Assembly (NCBI GenBank): GCA_965371445.1 | Contig: CBDUYN010000002.1 | Span: forward strand, 83,674 to 147,673 | DNA: 64,000 nucleotides | Direction of reading: 5' to 3' | Origin: DASWIG01 sp965371445 | GTDB taxonomy: Bacteria > Acidobacteriota > Thermoanaerobaculia > Multivoradales > J023 | Part shown: one piece after another, positions 61,586-64,000 of the stretch | Layout of the letters: the number at the start of each line of letters is the position of its first letter | Position numbering within the stretch: position 1 is the stretch's first letter | Position numbers and translations under genes: made by a program | Notes under the pieces: model-generated | What the model saw: the letters and a program-made list of their open reading frames with translations, nothing else | Told to the model about the DNA's origin: nothing | The model's database searches: none

Positions 61586-61907
61586 ATGAACAGTATTCAG
61601 CTGAAAACAAGGGTCGGGACCGACGGAGTCCTCAAGCTGGAGGTCCCCGTAGAAGTCACGGAGACGGACCTCGACGTGCTCGTGGTCTTCCAGCCTCTGG
61701 CTCAGAAGCCGACGCCGGACCTGGACAAGCTCGGCTGGCCGGCCGGCTTCTTCGAGACGCCGGAGGATGGCAGGGCGAGCCCCTCACGCGAGCGACCTGA
61801 TCATCGCAGCGATCGCCGTACGCCATGGAGCCACTCTGGTCACGCACAACACCAGAGAGTTCGGCCGCGTCGGGGGCCTGCGCCTTGAGGATTGGGAAGA
61901 GTCGTAG
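61586..61907 (+). pseudogene. Deleted antitoxin-VapC locus
   Basis: From ATG 61586 the frame gives a beta-rich antitoxin start (MNSIQLKTRVGTDGVLKLEV; LDKLGWPAGFFE). From 61788 a different frame gives SDLIIAAIAVRHGATLVTHN then TREFGRVGGLRLEDWEES and a stop at 61907, the last 40 residues of a VapC/PIN toxin. The middle (antitoxin end, toxin start) is missing, so an internal deletion joined both genes. Confidence 0.7.
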
Positions 61908-61966
61908 AGAGGCTGGAGGACGAACGAACGCTCCGGACGCGACGTTGCATCCGGAGCGGGACGAGA

Positions 61967-62173
61967 TCAGATGTCGTTGTCGACCTCGGTCTCATCCTCG
62001 TCGCTGTCGGCGACCTCGGCACTGCACAGCGCCGTGGGGTCCGACGCCACACCGGCGATCAGCGCGGGACCGTCAACAGGGACGGACGTGTCGGGACAGC
62101 CGTCGGCGGGGACGTCCGCGACGGGGGTGAGGGTGAGCAGGGCGGCGAGGATCTGGATCGCAAGATGGAACAT
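61967..62173 (-). CDS. Small secreted acidic protein
   Basis: 68 residues. AGGAGG precedes the ATG at 62173 by 6 bases. N-terminal hydrophobic segment (FHLAIQILAALLTLTPVADV) looks like a signal peptide; the mature part has two Cys and an acidic tail ADSDEDETEVDNDI. Family unknown. Confidence 0.55.
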   Translation of the reverse strand: MFHLAIQILAALLTLTPVADVPADGCPDTSVPVDGPALIAGVASDPTALCSAEVADSDEDETEVDNDI

Positions 62174-62407
62174 GGAGTGCCTCCTTTGGGCTCTGTGTTG
62201 GCCTTCGAGCGAAAAGCTCGAAGCCGAATCCATGACCACCGGCGCCGGTGTCACTTCTTGCTAACGGCGTCAGAGCGGAGGACTGCGGCGCTCGCTCGCC
62301 GCGGACGACATCCCCCCAGGCACGGCGACGACGCCACCGCCGCAGCTTCCGTCTAAGCCCCGGTTACCCTCCAGAGAAGGGGACGCGAGGACGACGTCCA
62401 AGCGTCC
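62174..62407. other. Gap upstream of the small secreted protein
   Basis: About 230 bases without a supported gene on either strand; it should hold the promoter of the minus-strand small secreted protein. No hairpin or repeat seen. Confidence 0.3.
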
Positions 62408-62798
62408 GTGAAGATCGATGACAAGATGCGGCCTCGCGCTGCGCGACGTCAGAGTAGGGGCGGATGGACCGTCCCGGAGCCGGAGTGGATCGACGAGTTG
62501 CAGGAGGACTTTCTTGCCCAGGTGCAGCGCTTCGCTGGCGAGCGAGAAGCCGCCGTTCGACCTGGACCGGTTCGTGCTCATGCGCCACAACGTCGAGCTC
62601 AGCCTCACGAGTGCTCTGCACATGGCCCGCCTCGACTACGAGGCGGACATCCATTCGACGTTTTTCCTCCTCCTGAACTCCGACTACAACCTCTTCGAGC
62701 CGGTAGGCGCCGCGATCGTCCAGCAGATCCTCGACCTCGGACACGACATCGGCCTGCACTACGACATGCAGGCCTGCGCCGAAGTGGGCGGAACCTAA
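62408..62798 (+). pseudogene. Frameshifted polysaccharide-deacetylase-like (WbmS-type) fragment
   Basis: One frame gives EPEWIDELQEDFLAQVQRF; near 62550 it shifts to PPFDLDRFVLMRHNVELSLT, SALHMARLDYEADIHSTFFL and LDLGHDIGLHYD, matching the front half of NodB-like deacetylases that use an RHxVE motif. It stops at 62798 where the fold is not complete. Both a frameshift and a truncation are present. Confidence 0.6.
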
Positions 62799-62830
62799 GG
62801 AGGGGGACTCTCCTCTAAAAAGAAGACTCT

Positions 62831-63421
62831 CTATCCGCTCTGAAGTTTCGAACTATAAAGTCTCGACAGCCTTCCCTGTAGACCTAAACGTTCGACCGCC
62901 CTCACGGTAGCGGAAGGGACCATGTCCCTCCATCGACAATCGCCGGCCAAGATGCTATTGCGGACTACACTTCCTTGAATCTCCTTCTTTGTTCGCTCAT
63001 ACAAGATGATCACCTTGTAACCAGCACGCTCAAGAATCTCAATCTTCTTTAGATTCCATTGGTCGTAAACCGTTGTGAGACACGGAACCGTCGGCTCCAA
63101 GAAGTCTGGTAATAGATCAATTTCGTCTATCGGGAAGGGTGTGCAACTAAACTGATCCCGCGGAATCCCCTCTTCTGACAGCATCTCAGTGATTATTCGA
63201 ACTCGCTCTGAATAGGTGAGTACATTTGCGGATTGCTCCCCTCGATGGCGCACCCCTCCCGGCCCGCAAGGGTGTAGTTGCCGGATATTGAACTGACTGA
63301 TACCAACCCAGAGAAATCTACAGATTCTCTTGGCGGCAATCAAATACTCAAGGTGACCCTTGTGCGGGGGTTGAAAACGGCCGTGAACCGACGCTTCGGG
63401 GTAGATTACTGTGCTCTTCAT
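62831..63421 (-). CDS. NadM-like nucleotidyltransferase
   Basis: 196 residues. VHGRFQPPHKGHLEYLIAAK contains the HxGH motif of NMN/cytidylyl-type transferases, and EIQGSVVRNSILAGDCRWRD corresponds to the ISxxxxR motif, closest to archaeal-type NMN adenylyltransferase. AT-richer than the rest of the window. Ends 7 bases after the HAD gene begins its stop, so both form an operon. Substrate may be NMN or another phosphorylated metabolite. Confidence 0.8.
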   Translation of the reverse strand: MKSTVIYPEASVHGRFQPPHKGHLEYLIAAKRICRFLWVGISQFNIRQLHPCGPGGVRHRGEQSANVLTYSERVRIITEMLSEEGIPRDQFSCTPFPIDEIDLLPDFLEPTVPCLTTVYDQWNLKKIEILERAGYKVIILYERTKKEIQGSVVRNSILAGDCRWRDMVPSATVRAVERLGLQGRLSRLYSSKLQSG

Positions 63422-63427
63422 ACGCAG

Positions 63428-64000
63428 TCAGATAACTCTCGGTATTGTCCTCACTGGACAGAGCGTAACAATATCCTTAGTATTCGCGATCCACGCATCA
63501 GCGCAGGCCTTCTCAGCCTCGCACCACACCCCGCCGACCAAAATCGTTCGCATACCGACCCTTTCTGCGGGTTGCACATCCTTTGAAAGGCTGTCACCTA
63601 CATATAGGCATTCTTGAGCTGATACGCGCGAATGCTCGATTGCCCTAAGAAAAGCTTCTGGGGCCGGCTTGATTTCGTCAACAAGATCTTCCGTTATTAA
63701 AAAGGAAAAGAGGCCCCTTGCCAAGCCGATCACCTCCAGAATCTTCTCAACGTGCCGGAGTCGAAAGTTAGAGATAATACCTAGCAGATAGTTGCGCGCC
63801 AGTACTTGCATTACGGAGCAGAGTTCCTTGTCCCGGCCCAGGTAACTTGCAGGCTTAACTCTGCAGTAGGCATCATGAACCTGATCCCTAGTAAAGCCCA
63901 ACTCTCTCATGGTGTGAACTTTCGTCACATATTCCATTTCGGTGCTTAGGGCTGGCGAAAGAATAACTCCTGGTAATTGGTCGCAAACGTGCCGCCATCT
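63428..64000 (-). CDS. HAD-family hydrolase (truncated by window edge)
   Basis: The frame is open to the window end, so the N-terminus with the nucleophile Asp is outside. Visible motifs: YLLGIISNF (motif II), DEIKPAPEAFLRAIEHSRV (motif III Lys) and CLYVGDSLSKDVQPAERVGM (motif IV), as in the HAD-1 subfamily of phosphatases. Starts before the NadM-like gene with 6 bases between. Lower GC than the region to the left suggests a transferred segment. Confidence 0.8.
   Translation of the reverse strand, partial: RWRHVCDQLPGVILSPALSTEMEYVTKVHTMRELGFTRDQVHDAYCRVKPASYLGRDKELCSVMQVLARNYLLGIISNFRLRHVEKILEVIGLARGLFSFLITEDLVDEIKPAPEAFLRAIEHSRVSAQECLYVGDSLSKDVQPAERVGMRTILVGGVWCEAEKACADAWIANTKDIVTLCPVRTIPRVI

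Noticed and set aside
1..64000. tRNA, rRNA or riboswitch genes
   Set aside because: None recognised by eye; no T-loop GGTTCRANNC context with a matching acceptor stem was found. A covariance scan would be decisive.

Overview
The window is GC-rich bacterial DNA, densely coded, with strong translational coupling (many ATGA overlaps). The best taxonomic hint is the 807-residue duplicated permease at 3178-5601 (acidobacterial duplicated orphan permease type), together with an ECF sigma factor followed by the amino-terminal part of a Ser/Thr kinase and short GC-rich intergenic palindromes. I infer an Acidobacteriota member, possibly Thermoanaerobaculia-like; no rRNA or tRNA was found to confirm it. 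Two biosynthetic-looking loci dominate the window and are separated and followed by decayed mobile or toxin-antitoxin DNA.

Region A (1-21.4 kb) looks like a small-molecule locus built from two converging arms. The plus-strand arm has the end of a possible B12 radical-SAM enzyme, a TldD/TldE-like pair, the duplicated permease, an unknown protein, a fusion of a BtrH-like domain with a NodU/CmcH-type O-carbamoyltransferase, and an NTF2-fold protein. The minus-strand arm starts with an S-adenosylmethionine decarboxylase-like pyruvoyl enzyme four bases ahead of a one-module NRPS (C-A-T-reductase). It continues with an alkaline-phosphatase-superfamily phosphodiesterase, an unknown protein and a sodium:solute symporter. 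The NRPS condensation domain lacks the catalytic His. A plausible reading (inference) is that an amino acid is activated and reductively released, then carbamoylated and/or aminopropylated. Four NTF2/SnoaL-like proteins lie in and around this locus.

Region B (21.5-30.4 kb) holds an unknown gene, a GNAT acetyltransferase, an aldo/keto reductase, a secreted protein and a GAF-SpoIIE phosphatase. It then passes into a decayed stretch: inverted and palindromic repeats, a frameshifted unknown gene, the carboxy-terminal end of an integron-type tyrosine recombinase, a broken HNH-like gene, and an intact PIN toxin-antitoxin pair.

Region C (30.4-55.6 kb) is a single minus-strand run of 21 genes with gaps of at most 55 bases and many overlaps. 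It begins with ACP, ketosynthase and a chain-length-factor-like partner. It continues with HMG-CoA reductase, a CrtI-like desaturase, an FG-GAP/UnbV-like protein interrupted by one in-frame TGA, a PlsC-like acyltransferase fused to a Rossmann-type domain, one intact and one degenerate UbiB/ABC1 kinase, two DUF1702(UnbL)-like proteins, phasin-like small proteins and a TlpA thioredoxin. It ends with an AK-rich winged-helix protein, a patatin, a flavin halogenase-like protein, a carotenoid oxygenase, DinB and ParA. UnbL and UnbV relatives are known from enediyne clusters, but no enediyne PKS is visible here. This is the strongest candidate for an undescribed pathway, likely making an oxidatively tailored acyl/polyene or lipid product at a membrane.

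Region D (55.7-64 kb) has a secreted metzincin-TPR protein and a Tat-exported amidase. It is followed by a graveyard of toxin-antitoxin, sigma-factor and kinase fragments around one intact PIN pair and a three-copy tandem repeat. The right end is visibly AT-richer and carries a NadM-like nucleotidyltransferase and a HAD phosphatase running off the edge.
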